From the NCBI GenBank assembly GCA_020850015.1, contig JADZFF010000157.1:1-46162 (forward strand): DNA of 46,162 bases. Reading direction: 5' to 3'. Shown here piece after piece: positions 25,401 through 33,103 of the stretch. A model generated the notes under the pieces. That model saw only the letters and a list, made by a program, of their open reading frames with translations. It was not told the DNA's origin and did no database searches. The position numbers and the translations under genes were made by a program. How positions within the stretch are numbered: the first letter of the stretch is position 1; every line of letters begins with the position of its first letter. The DNA comes from Bdellovibrionales bacterium. Its GTDB lineage: Bacteria > Bdellovibrionota > UBA1018 > JADZFF01.

Positions 25401-25614
25401 TCAAGACGCGGACTACATCACGCTCGCCATGGCCGTGGATCCGGTTCGCACCCGCGCGATCGTCGCTCGCATGGTGCCCAAGGCGCTTTGGGAAAACGGC
25501 GTGTCTGACCCGAACGACCCGACCTGGGTGCGCGCGGATATCAGCTGGTCCGTGAGCCCCGCTGACTGGGAGCAGGCCCGCGCCGAGCTCGCCGACATCA
25601 TCGAGGGGAACTGA
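22447..25614 (+). CDS. Secreted DUF4091 protein with three N-terminal repeat modules
   Basis: The 1055-residue exported protein has a signal peptide, possibly lipid-anchored at Cys26 (FQAAC). Three homologous ~115-residue modules follow. Each shows xQPxxGxxxxxxG, LSVRANTxPxxxGSVY and VAPYTLCNDSxGxYxxC, with two conserved Cys likely to form a disulphide. A run of 12 Pro separates modules two and three, and a Pro/Glu linker follows module three. The C-terminal ~600 residues are a glycoside-hydrolase-like DUF4091 region (VWVDIYVPRTAPAGTYSG, AFLYLIDEST, VDRWFFWEST, ASLRLKHWRRGLQDADYI). DUF4091 proteins are thought to act on glycans, but the substrate is unknown. ATG 22447 is preferred to GTG 22438 by ribosome-site spacing. 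The gene stands alone. Confidence 0.87.
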   Translation: MTSTSNRSSRVLSALALLSLAFQAACLPPASAEAAPEIAGFTVVSSVTNQPIAGFNPIRAGSVIELVSLPTRRFSIRANTTPSVVGSVSLEITGRAGITENTAPYTLCRDDGTYYYDCALQPGSYTLKGRAYSGSNRTGTAGAEVTLAFTIVESLPKVEVRSLTLINTDTHQPVAGYDPLPSGSVTLDLATLPTRHLSVRANTHPDPLGSVYLSLDGQASPQNVAPYTLCNDSSGYYQPCAPLAVLGTHRVVVRGYEKAGLTGIVSNEVALDIEIVDSTPPPPPPPPPPPPSTGPAVQSMTLMNTDTDQPVPGFEVLAPGATVDVNLALLASRNLSVRANTNPNPVGSVYMALGANGLSQNVAPYALCNDSAGDFQVCTALRSVGTYSVTVIAYAGANRTGATSPTATLTLRVIDETPEPEPQPEPAPPPTPGLVVWANDGGDKVAQHEIRATVDEMQVLNPVWNGTQVSLFAARNETVNFNLVVEADGSALDDMSVEMGDLTGPNGTVIGSRDATGDDVFNTVGRDIETFLVRYLPIEGLSALSYGTYDERHVPKRMRRPFNSSGSGSGLWTDRPDHDKMYPEIAVPMEWHGQFDVARDSNQSVWVDIYVPRTAPAGTYSGVVDLRRAGELVRSVPVRLTVRSFTLPETPSAKTMVYLGYGDVARRYTNVTWPNANSAEDTLTKRVRDIHFQMAHRHRISLIDADSGATAHSADRPRDEWISRLNGSLFTPASGYEGPGQGVGNGVYSIGTYSQWSWKSQGEAGMRTHTDAWMNWMNANAPGTEAFLYLIDESTNYAQTEQWASWVKNNPGVGRNLKTFATLNLPEAVNNVPSLNIAASWFAVAAPSAWGPAKAAFDSDPNKRFMMYNGKRPASASFATEDDGIALREVAWAQKKMGVDRWFFWESTYYNDYQGGRGQTNVFRNAQTFGGYSGVDSVRGKTGWNYSNGDGVLFYPGTDRAFPAESYGRSGPIASLRLKHWRRGLQDADYITLAMAVDPVRTRAIVARMVPKALWENGVSDPNDPTWVRADISWSVSPADWEQARAELADIIEGN

Positions 25615-25693
25615 GGCCGTCGCCGCCCGCCCAGAGGAACAGGAGCACGGCAAAGACCTCCGCGCTCGGGCGCGGCCTGGGAACGGACCGGGC

Positions 25694-26359
25694 TCACCTC
25701 CACCTCAGGCTCCGGAAGTCGCGTGAAAAGGAATAAAGGATCAGGCCGGCCGCCGCCGTGCCCATGAGGCCGGTCAAGAGGCCGGGGAGGCCCGGCGCGA
25801 TCGAGGCCACGAGCAGGGTGACGCTGACCGCGCAGATGAGTTTCGCCTCGAAGCGGGGCGAGGACTCAGGCTGCGCTTTTCCCCGCCAGGCCTCCACGAG
25901 CACGTAGGCATATCGCACGATTCCGGGAATCAGGACGGCCGCGAATACTTCGGCGAACCGGTAGGCGCAGAGAGAAAGCACCAGCATCAGGAAGGCGTCG
26001 GCCTCCATGTCGAGCTTGGCCCCGCGGGCCGTTGGGCCATGACGCCGCGCAAGATAACCGTCGATGAAGTCCGAGGCTGCGGCGAGCGCGGCCAACGTGA
26101 AGCTCAGCCAGGTCGCGGAGGGTTCGATCCAGAACACCGCCACCACTGAAAGCGTGAGGAGGATCCTCGCCATCGTGATCCGATCCGCCGCGCGGAAGGG
26201 CGCGTGCTCCCGGATCAGGAGGGCGAAGAAACTCAAGGTCACCCCCATCAGCGCGAAGGTGCTCAACCAAAGGAATTGGAGAGTATCGTGCACTGCGACA
26301 AATATGGGTACCAGAGCCAGGCAGAGGAGGGAATGCAGCAGGGTCCAACGATCACGCAT
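25694..26359 (-). CDS. CDP-alcohol phosphatidyltransferase
   Basis: The 221-residue protein has about six TM helices and the complete family signature DGxxARxxxxxxxGxxxDxxxD (residues DGYLARRHGPTARGAKLD, then MEAD). This enzyme class joins a CDP-linked lipid, usually CDP-diacylglycerol, to an alcohol such as glycerol-3-phosphate, serine or inositol. The sequence does not show which alcohol is used; it is a PgsA-like enzyme by size. ATG 26359 is chosen because GGAGG lies 11 nt upstream and the upstream frame would run into the divergent RibD-like gene. No operon partner is evident. Confidence 0.88.
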   Translation of the reverse strand: MRDRWTLLHSLLCLALVPIFVAVHDTLQFLWLSTFALMGVTLSFFALLIREHAPFRAADRITMARILLTLSVVAVFWIEPSATWLSFTLAALAAASDFIDGYLARRHGPTARGAKLDMEADAFLMLVLSLCAYRFAEVFAAVLIPGIVRYAYVLVEAWRGKAQPESSPRFEAKLICAVSVTLLVASIAPGLPGLLTGLMGTAAAGLILYSFSRDFRSLRWR

Positions 26360-26427
26360 GGGGAATCTAGCCTCCGATACGCAAACTATGTAAGATGCCG
26401 CGCTTTCGGTCAATTCGGGGGGATCAC

Positions 26428-27390
26428 ATGGAAATTGCGAAGAGCGGGCTCGGCGCGGAGTGGGGCGGAGAATGGGGACAGGGCTCGCGGACCGGCACCC
26501 GGGGCGCCCCTCAGATCTCGCTGGTTCCGGAGCCCGTTTGGTCTTTCCTTCTCCAGATGCGGCGTCGGCTTGAGGAGGGCGTATCGGAGTTCTACTACGC
26601 GCCCCAGGCCTTCGGGTTCGCGCTCCCTCCCGAGGATCCGACGCAGGAGTTCGTGCCGGCGCTGCTTCGCGACGCCGAGGACGCGGGTTTCGAGGCTGAT
26701 GAGCTCGCGGCGCTCCGGCTTTACCTTCCGATCGTCGTGGGCGGCCACTACGCCCGCCGCGCCGGCCGAGTTTTCGTGGTGGCGCATCTGGCCCAGAGCC
26801 TCGACGGGCGCATCGCCACGCACACCGGCCATTCGCGCTGGATCAGCAACTCCGCCAACCTGCTGCACGTGCATCGCATGCGCGCGCTCGTGGACGCTGT
26901 GCTCGTCGGCCACGGAACCGCCGCGAAGGACAGGCCCCAGCTCACGGTCCGGCACGTGGCGGGACGCAATCCCGCCCGTATCGTGATCGCGGGCCGATGC
27001 ACGGGCCGAGCGGAGCTGCTCACGGGGAGCACCGAAGACGACCTCCTGCTCCATGGCCAAGACCCCTGCGGCATTCCGGGGCACGCGGCTCTTGGGGGCG
27101 ATTCGGGGGTGGACCCCGAGGCGGCGCTCTCGAGGCTGGCCGAACGCGGCTGGCACTCGCTCCTGATCGAAGGCGGAGGCGGCACCGTTTCGCGCTTCCT
27201 GTCGCGCGGAGCCTGGGATCGCCTGCAGCTTCACATCGCCCCCTTGGTGCTCGGAGGCGGAGTGCCCGCCCTCGATCTTCCCTTGGTTGACGCCGTGGAC
27301 GATGCTCCCCGGGTGGAGATGCAGGCCTTTGATCTCGACGGCGAGATCCTGATCGAGTGCCGCCGGAGATCGTCTTGGCGGTTCAACTAG
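26428..27390 (+). CDS. RibD C-terminal (pyrimidine reductase/DHFR-like) protein with extra N-terminal domain
   Basis: ATG 26428 is preceded by GGGGGGA at good spacing. Of the 320 residues, ~115-318 form the RibD_C reductase fold: VVAHLAQSLDGRIATHTG, HRMRALVDAVLVGHGTAAKD, RPQLTVRHVAGRNPARIVI, SLLIEGGGGTVSRFL and HIAPLVLGGG. In riboflavin synthesis this domain reduces the ribosylamino-pyrimidine with NADPH. No deaminase domain is present; the first ~110 residues (VWSFLLQMRRRLEEGVSEF, FVPALLRDAEDAGFEADEL) are unlike it and unrecognised. No other rib genes are close, so a different substrate is possible. The gap 27391-27484 holds nothing clear. Confidence 0.82.
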   Translation: MEIAKSGLGAEWGGEWGQGSRTGTRGAPQISLVPEPVWSFLLQMRRRLEEGVSEFYYAPQAFGFALPPEDPTQEFVPALLRDAEDAGFEADELAALRLYLPIVVGGHYARRAGRVFVVAHLAQSLDGRIATHTGHSRWISNSANLLHVHRMRALVDAVLVGHGTAAKDRPQLTVRHVAGRNPARIVIAGRCTGRAELLTGSTEDDLLLHGQDPCGIPGHAALGGDSGVDPEAALSRLAERGWHSLLIEGGGGTVSRFLSRGAWDRLQLHIAPLVLGGGVPALDLPLVDAVDDAPRVEMQAFDLDGEILIECRRRSSWRFN

Positions 27391-27484
27391 CCCGCGCGTT
27401 CCGCCGGCTCTCGCTTGCAGCTCGGTCACGACCTCGATCCCGCGGCCTTCCTGCCTAAGGTAGATCAGGGCACCCCGCCTGGGC

Positions 27485-27853
27485 TTACGGCGCGGCGATG
27501 CGCACGGTCACGCGCTCGATCTCCTGTGCCCGCTTCACCTGTCCGCTCCAGAGCTCGATCGCGGCGAGGTTCCGCAGCTCGAAGGCGGCCTCGGGATCGC
27601 GGATCACGAAATTACGCACCTGATCGGCCGGCACGTTCCCGAGATTTTTCACGAGGAGCGTTTCCACCTGGCGAATGTCCAGGTTCGGGAAATCCACCAG
27701 CCGGCCCGTTCCGGAGATCTCGCCGGCGCGGAGATCCCGGGCTCCCGCCGCCAGGCAGATCAACAGTCCGAGGACGGGTCCGAACGTCGCCCAGAGGCGG
27801 CCGAGCGCGTTTCCGATCGTCACGGGTGCGGTCTTGCTTTCCATGTGCTTCAT
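27485..27853 (-). CDS. Small exported hypothetical protein, coupled to HTH regulator
   Basis: Unrecognised 122-residue protein. A signal peptide spans residues ~10-43 (LWATFGPVLGLLICLAAGARDLRAG). The mature part is ~75 residues with no Cys and a VETLLVKNLGNVPADQVRNF segment. The ATG overlaps the upstream TGA by 4 nt, so it is translationally coupled to the regulator gene. Similar regulator plus small secreted protein pairs may form one functional unit, but no role can be assigned. Confidence 0.65.
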   Translation of the reverse strand: MKHMESKTAPVTIGNALGRLWATFGPVLGLLICLAAGARDLRAGEISGTGRLVDFPNLDIRQVETLLVKNLGNVPADQVRNFVIRDPEAAFELRNLAAIELWSGQVKRAQEIERVTVRIAAP

Positions 27854-28671
27854 ACCTTCGCTCCTTCGGCCGGGTATTCCTTGAAGTCCAGGGTGTCCAC
27901 GACTCCTACGAACATCAGGGGGATTGATCCCGGGTGGGAATCCAGGGTTTCGAGGATCCGCTTGGCGGCCTCGTCGAGTATGGCCTTCACTTTTCGCGCG
28001 CCTTCAGCGCTCACGGACTCGGACACCGAGCGCAGCATGCTCGGCCCACCCCTGCGAGCGTTGGCGGGCTTGTGGAACTGCGAGATCAGCTGGCTCACGT
28101 GCGATTTCAGGAGCTCGGGGTCCGTGATGCTGAAGTGCTTGGTGTGGCAGTGGAGCGTGCCGTCGGACTTTTCGCCGATCAGCTCCGCCGACTTGAGAGC
28201 CTCGAGCTTCACGCGGCCCATCTCGCCCAGCCAAGCCACTACGTCGGCGTGGGTTACGCGGTCGGCGTGGCTCACGCGCTTGAAGATCACGTAAGAGACG
28301 AAATCCCTCAGCGCCTCGTTCAGCACCGGCGCGGCGCTGGCCTGCCGCGCATGCGGCTGGGCGAGAAAGGGGAAACTCCGGGCGAGGAATCCGCCGATCG
28401 CGTCGGGGACGCGATCGGTGAGGGCCGGGATGCTCGTCTCCTGCGTGAGGAAAGCGAGCAGGCGAACCACGGTGTCCGGGTTCGGCACGGCGCCCTGGCG
28501 GTTGAAGATCCGGCGGAGAGTGGTTTCGGCGATGCCGCTGTCGCGCGAGAGCATCATCAGGTTCCGGATCGGGTTGCCAGCAAGGTAGACGTCGATCTGA
28601 TCGCGGAGCTCGCGAAGCAGAGCATCCCTTCTTGTGTCTGATGCATTGCTGGTTGCGGTTGCTGCGTCCAT
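27850..28671 (-). CDS. HTH-domain regulator (XRE-like N-terminus)
   Basis: The 273-residue protein has an HTH in residues ~35-75 (LMMLSRDSGIAETTLRRIFN, then PNPDTVVRLLAFLT) like the XRE/lambda-repressor class. The C-terminal 190 residues are predicted helical and include a segment resembling a winged-helix (VTHADVVAWLGEMGRVKLEA, ELIGEKSDGTLHC). The layout recalls TIGR02147/DUF4423-type regulators known from Fibrobacter and Bdellovibrio-like genomes, but this match is from memory and weak. It heads a two-gene operon with a small exported protein. A tandem 17-bp repeat in the upstream region could be its own operator. Confidence 0.65.
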   Translation of the reverse strand: MDAATATSNASDTRRDALLRELRDQIDVYLAGNPIRNLMMLSRDSGIAETTLRRIFNRQGAVPNPDTVVRLLAFLTQETSIPALTDRVPDAIGGFLARSFPFLAQPHARQASAAPVLNEALRDFVSYVIFKRVSHADRVTHADVVAWLGEMGRVKLEALKSAELIGEKSDGTLHCHTKHFSITDPELLKSHVSQLISQFHKPANARRGGPSMLRSVSESVSAEGARKVKAILDEAAKRILETLDSHPGSIPLMFVGVVDTLDFKEYPAEGAKV

Positions 28672-28917
28672 TCCCGCCCCGCTTAGTGCAGGTTCCGGAC
28701 CAGCAAAAACAGGGGGTTTTCGGGCGCGGAACGGCCCCGCGGGCGCGGAACGGCCCCAAGCAGCGGTAAACGATTCTCGAAGGAGGCGCCGCCACAGTGG
28801 CGCCTGGGGCGCCGTAATGGCGGGAAATCTATTATTTACAGCAGGTTAAGTGTGGACTTGGCCGAATCGGGCGCGCTATCCCCCTGAGTGAGAGCAATAG
28901 AGAAGGAGGGGAGAGAA
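28672..28917. other. Divergent intergenic region with tandem 17-bp repeat
   Basis: Two exact copies of GGGCGCGGAACGGCCCC occur at 28722-28738 and 28741-28757, a 19-bp period. Each copy is itself partly dyadic (GGGC...GCCC). A further hairpin-like element, GGCGCC...GTGGCGCC, lies near 28786-28805. The region separates the HTH gene from the divergent gene at 28918 and shows no gene. The repeat position fits a regulator-binding site. Confidence 0.55.
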
Positions 28918-29352
28918 ATGAAACTCGAGCAGTGGATCCATCGATGGACTCGGCAAGCGGCGTTTCCCGTGTACCCCTGTTTGCGCGAAGCCGCTCTGGG
29001 CGCCGGCACCCCAGCGTCGATTTCTCTCTCCGCCGAAGGCGACGCCCTGGAAGCTCTCGCGCATTTTTTCCCCCACGACCCTACCCCCCTGCTTCGGCGC
29101 GTGCTCGAGATCGCTGGCGCCGACCTACCCCCCACGACGGAGCTCCAGGCCCGGCTCACCCGCCACCCCCTGAGCGGCGCGGCCCGCCTGGAGCTCCGAT
29201 CGCCCTGCGAGGACGCCGCGCGGGCCGAGGGAGTTCGGAACATCGTGGGCGAGGTGGGCGCGACGGTGGAGTGGACCGCGCAGCCCGGCAAGGGTTGCCG
29301 CCTTCGCATCACCTTTCCCGCTCCGGATCGCCGCGGCTCCGGGGTAGCCTGA
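28918..29352 (+). CDS. Hypothetical protein resembling a degenerate histidine-kinase ATPase domain
   Basis: ATG 28918 follows a very strong ribosome binding site (AAGGAGGGG). The 144-residue protein ends like the last strands of an HATPase_c domain (VEWTAQPGKGCRLRITFPAP, compare GxxxxxSxPGxGTxFxxxLP). Residues ~45-65 (SAEGDALEALAHFFPHD) resemble the N-box helix, where the Asn would lie, but the Asn and the glycine-rich ATP lid motifs are missing. There is no signal peptide or TM. It could be a non-catalytic remnant or regulator. It lies 7 bp upstream of the YhdP-like gene and is probably co-transcribed. Confidence 0.55.
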   Translation: MKLEQWIHRWTRQAAFPVYPCLREAALGAGTPASISLSAEGDALEALAHFFPHDPTPLLRRVLEIAGADLPPTTELQARLTRHPLSGAARLELRSPCEDAARAEGVRNIVGEVGATVEWTAQPGKGCRLRITFPAPDRRGSGVA

Positions 29353-29359
29353 AAGGGCA

Positions 29360-32300
29360 GTGAAAGACGAGGAACCTGAGATCGACCTCGACCCCGACGG
29401 AGAGGACGAGGCGGGCGCGCCCGCTGTCTCGGCTTCGAGCGGCAGCACCCCCTCGCGCGGAAGGCGCAACCTGCGGGTGATGGCTTACGCGACGCTCGTG
29501 GCCGTGCCGGTCGGGGGGCTCGTGGCCCTCTGGCTGGGCGCCCAGCCACTCGTGAGCTCGCTCCTCGAGAAGCAACTGCCCAGTCACCAGGCCGCGGCGT
29601 CGGAGACCCTGGGCGCGCCGGTGCGGCTCCGGAGGCTCGACGTCCGCCTGGCCTGGCCCGTGCCCGAGATCCGAATCGAGGGAATCGAGGTCGACGATCC
29701 GGAAGACCGCACGCCGGCGGCACAGGTGGGTTGGGCGAACGTGAGCTTGGATCTCCTAGCTTCGGTTCGCGCCCGCGCCGTGCGCTTCGGCGGCATCACC
29801 CTGGGTGACGTGACTCTCGCCGTGCGCGAGCGGGGCCCGGGGAGATGGAGCCTCGAGATCCTCCGCCGGCTGCGCGCGCGCGTCCTGGCTGACGGCGCGC
29901 CGAGCGCGGGCGGCTGGGTGGTGCCCGAGGTGGAGCTTCGGGTGGAAACACTTCGGGCCGACATCCGCCCCTGGGAGGCCCCCGCCACCGCGCTCGCCTT
30001 GACCGCGCTCCGGGCGCGCGTGCTCCGCGGAGGCGCGGTGGATCTTGAGCTCACCGAGCTTCGTCCCGTCGAGGGCGCCGGAGCCCCCTGGGTTTCCCTC
30101 TCGCTCAGCTCAGCCCGCGCGCGCCTGAGCTTCGGCGCGGCCGGCTCCTGGGCAATCAAGAACGCCCGTATCGCGGACGGGCCGCTCGCCCTGGAGGGCG
30201 AATGGCGCTCTGAAGCCGGCCGCCACGAGGGGCGTGCGCGCCTCGGCGGCGGCGAGCTCAAGGCTTGGCTCGCGCGCACGGGGCCCGGCGTTTTGGGCCA
30301 AAGCCTTCACGCCTGGCTCGCGCGCGCCTTGCGCGCGGGAAGCATCGCTCGCGCCGAGCTGGAGTTCTCCAATGGGCCCGAAGCCTGGAATGGGCTTTCG
30401 TCGCTCGCGCTCAAGGTGGAGGGAGTGGAGCTCGACTATCAGGCGGGCTGGCCCCTGCTCACGGGCCTGGCCGGCGATCTTTCCCTCAAGGGGAAAGAGC
30501 TCAGCTTCCAAGCGGATTCGGCGCAGGCCTCCGGAGGGGCCGTGACCGTGAGCGGGATCCGCGGCCGCTCTGCGGATCTCTCAGCCGAGAAACCCGAGAT
30601 GGAGGTCGAAGCGCGCGTGGAGGCGCAGGCCCAGGCCGTGCGCGAGTTCCTTGAGTCGGGCCCTTTCCGCGACGACGCGCTCCCCGTGCTTCGGCAGCTC
30701 GAGCCTTCGGGAGTCTCGCGGTTCGCGCTCGCGCTTCGGATCCCGCTCGGCGGAGAGGACCCGGTGGTGGGCGGATTCACCTTCGACGACACCCGCATGA
30801 AGGTGCACTCGCTCGCCACCGAGATCGAGAGCCTCGCGGGAAAGGTGGAGTTCAGTTCCTCGGCGTTCGAGTTCCGGGAGTTCAACGGCAGGCTCCACGG
30901 CAAGCCCACGGAGTTCTCCGGGCGCTGGACGCGGGGGGGAGCCGAGGGAAAAGGCGCGCGCGCCGAGTTCCAGGGGCGGGCTGAGTTTCCGGTGGCGAGC
31001 ATCGCGCGGTTCGCGCCCCATTGGCCCGTGGAGGATCTTTTCGCCGGAGTCGTCGCGGTGGGAGCCCAGGTGTCGTTCGACGACGGACTTTGGCGAGCGA
31101 AGGGCTCCACGCGGCTCGCGGGGGTCACCGCGGGGTTCCCGCCGCCGCTCTACAAGGAGGCCCATCAGGAAGTGGAGGTCACAGGCGAGCTCAACTGGAC
31201 GGAGGCCGGGGCGCTGAAGGCGCTTCGCGCGCGCTGGTCGGACGCGCCGATGCGAGCGAAGGACGCTCCTCCCACTGAAATTGAGCTCGTGGCCGAGCCT
31301 GAAAAGGGCGCCACGGTCAGCGGGAAGCTCGCGCAGCTTCCAGTGGAGCTCTGGAGCGATTTCGCGAAGCGCCTTGCCGAGCGGGCCACTCCCCCGGAGG
31401 GTGCTACCCGGCTTGAGGCCCGGCTTTGGGCGGATGAGATCCTTTGGAGGCACGAACGCTTCGTCGGGTCCCGGATTCGTCTGTCGCGCGAGACGCTCGC
31501 GGATGGCGGCACCGCCCACGCGAAAGGCGAGTTCTCGATCGACTCCTTCGACCTCAAGGGAGTCGTCCGTTGGCAGGAGCCGCTCCCCAAGCACACCCTT
31601 CGGGCCGAGTTCGATCGCGTGCGTCTCTCGATGTACCCCTGGCAGCTTCCGGAAGGCGCGCCCGAGGAGCCGGAGCATTCCGACGACGAGCCCGGCTGGG
31701 AGCTCGCCGCCTGGCCCTCGCTGAGCCTTCGCCTGAAAGGGCTGCGCGTGGGGCCGCAGGAGCTTGGAACGCTGACGGCCGAGCTGCGCCAGACGGGAGC
31801 GGCGCTCGTGGCCGATCACTTTCTTCTTGCGGGCCCGGAGCTCGAAGCGCGCATCACCCGGATGGAGTCGCGTTACTCGCCGGAGAAGCCCGCGCGCACG
31901 GAGCTCGATGGCGACATGCGGATCCGGAAGTCCCGCTTCCCGATGCGCATGGATCAGTTCAAGGCCGCCGAGCTCGAGCAGGCGCGCTTCGGGTTTCGAG
32001 GAGCCTGGGACGGCGGGCCGGACCGTTTTGCGCTGAAGCGTCTCCGTGGGGAGCTTACGGGCGCGATCGGCCATGGAACCCTTCACGAGGTGCAGTCCGG
32101 AGCCTTCCGGCTCTTCAACGCCCTGAGCCTCAAGGTGGAAGACACCCGCAAAGGCCTGGCCGAGTTCTGGAAGGGCAAGCTGAAGCTCGAGTTCAAGGAG
32201 GGCGATATCGCCTTCAACCTCTTCCGGGCGCTCTTCGGAACCGTCTATTTGCGGGTGGAGGGCACCACCGACGCGCGGGCGCGCAAGCATGACCTCGAGG

Positions 32301-32404
32301 CCTGCATCCGAATCTTCACTCAGGACGTGGAGGAAGGGGCCCCCGAACCGGGCTGCACCTTGCGCAAGGCGATCCGGGGGCCGTGGAAAGAACCGAAAGT
32401 CTGA
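29360..32404 (+). CDS. YhdP/AsmA-like envelope protein
   Basis: The 1014-residue protein has an acidic cytoplasmic N-terminus, one TM (VMAYATLVAVPVGGLVALWL) and ~950 periplasmic residues of beta-rich repeats. Features typical of YhdP/DUF3971 proteins are an early AsmA-like block (APVRLRRLDVRLAWPVPEIR), LAGDLSLKGKELSFQADSAQASG, and a central TRLAGVTAGFPPPLYKEA. In E. coli, YhdP, TamB and YdbH form bridge-like structures that move phospholipids to the outer membrane. GTG 29360 is used; GAAAGGG precedes it rather closely. The C-terminus (DARARKHDLEACIRIFTQDV) is less family-like. It is convergent with the small beta-barrel gene at 4 bp. Confidence 0.8.
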   Translation: MKDEEPEIDLDPDGEDEAGAPAVSASSGSTPSRGRRNLRVMAYATLVAVPVGGLVALWLGAQPLVSSLLEKQLPSHQAAASETLGAPVRLRRLDVRLAWPVPEIRIEGIEVDDPEDRTPAAQVGWANVSLDLLASVRARAVRFGGITLGDVTLAVRERGPGRWSLEILRRLRARVLADGAPSAGGWVVPEVELRVETLRADIRPWEAPATALALTALRARVLRGGAVDLELTELRPVEGAGAPWVSLSLSSARARLSFGAAGSWAIKNARIADGPLALEGEWRSEAGRHEGRARLGGGELKAWLARTGPGVLGQSLHAWLARALRAGSIARAELEFSNGPEAWNGLSSLALKVEGVELDYQAGWPLLTGLAGDLSLKGKELSFQADSAQASGGAVTVSGIRGRSADLSAEKPEMEVEARVEAQAQAVREFLESGPFRDDALPVLRQLEPSGVSRFALALRIPLGGEDPVVGGFTFDDTRMKVHSLATEIESLAGKVEFSSSAFEFREFNGRLHGKPTEFSGRWTRGGAEGKGARAEFQGRAEFPVASIARFAPHWPVEDLFAGVVAVGAQVSFDDGLWRAKGSTRLAGVTAGFPPPLYKEAHQEVEVTGELNWTEAGALKALRARWSDAPMRAKDAPPTEIELVAEPEKGATVSGKLAQLPVELWSDFAKRLAERATPPEGATRLEARLWADEILWRHERFVGSRIRLSRETLADGGTAHAKGEFSIDSFDLKGVVRWQEPLPKHTLRAEFDRVRLSMYPWQLPEGAPEEPEHSDDEPGWELAAWPSLSLRLKGLRVGPQELGTLTAELRQTGAALVADHFLLAGPELEARITRMESRYSPEKPARTELDGDMRIRKSRFPMRMDQFKAAELEQARFGFRGAWDGGPDRFALKRLRGELTGAIGHGTLHEVQSGAFRLFNALSLKVEDTRKGLAEFWKGKLKLEFKEGDIAFNLFRALFGTVYLRVEGTTDARARKHDLEACIRIFTQDVEEGAPEPGCTLRKAIRGPWKEPKV

Positions 32405-32408
32405 AGGC

Positions 32409-32948
32409 TCAGAACAGGAAGGCGAGCAGGAATGTGGCGTCGATCGTGCTCTGTGCGAGGCTCACGTTCCCGTCGACGTCCGGGAGCGAGCGGTACTGGA
32501 TGCGAGGCTTGAGCGACACCACCTTGCCGAGCGCGATGCGGTAGCCGCCGCCGAAGCCGAAGCCCAGGGCGGAATCGGACTCGGAGGAGCCGGTGTCCGT
32601 GTAGGTAGAGCCGACCTTGAAGTCCACGAAGAGCCCCTTCAGGGACTGCAGCTCGATGCGCACGAGCCCCCCGATGAAGGGAACCTTCCCGGTGGCGCCG
32701 TCATCGAAGTACATCGTGCTGTGATCGTAGAAGGCGCCGAGCTGGAAGGCGTCGCTCTTCGCGATTCCGGCGAGTATCTCGGCGCCGAAGTAGGGGTTGG
32801 CCATCTTCGCGCCGGAGAAGCCGCCGCTCTTGAAGGTCCATCCGCCGTGGACTCCCAGGCCCACCGAGGCCTGCGCGGCTGGAGAGAGCGCGACGAACGA
32901 AGCGAGGAGGGCCGCGGCGGCGAAAGAACGAACCTGTTGAAAACGCAT
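32409..32948 (-). CDS. Small outer-membrane beta-barrel protein
   Basis: ATG 32948 has AAAGGA 7 nt upstream. The 179-residue product has a signal peptide (FAAAALLASFVALSPAAQA) and eight or so amphipathic strands (VGLGVHGGWTFKSGG, AFQLGAFYDHSTMYF, ALGFGFGGGYRIALG). The end is DATFLLAFLF, with a terminal Phe as in BAM substrates. The size fits an 8-strand OmpW/OmpX-like barrel. Monocistronic. No transport role can be assigned. Confidence 0.8.
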   Translation of the reverse strand: MRFQQVRSFAAAALLASFVALSPAAQASVGLGVHGGWTFKSGGFSGAKMANPYFGAEILAGIAKSDAFQLGAFYDHSTMYFDDGATGKVPFIGGLVRIELQSLKGLFVDFKVGSTYTDTGSSESDSALGFGFGGGYRIALGKVVSLKPRIQYRSLPDVDGNVSLAQSTIDATFLLAFLF

Positions 32949-33103
32949 GCATGCATCCTTTCTGGGACGTCTTGAGGACACCGGCGGTCCCCGTCGGATT
33001 TTTCTCGTATCCTGGATTATCGACGGGCGGCGCGATCCGCGTCAATGCCTGATGGCGAAGTGGCCATTGCGGCCCGGAGAGAAAGGGCCGTATCCTGTGT
33101 CCC

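Noticed and set aside
30581-32290. Open frame of 569 codons opposite the YhdP-like gene
   Set aside because: No ribosome binding site or domain, and codon use is that of the complementary strand of a real gene.
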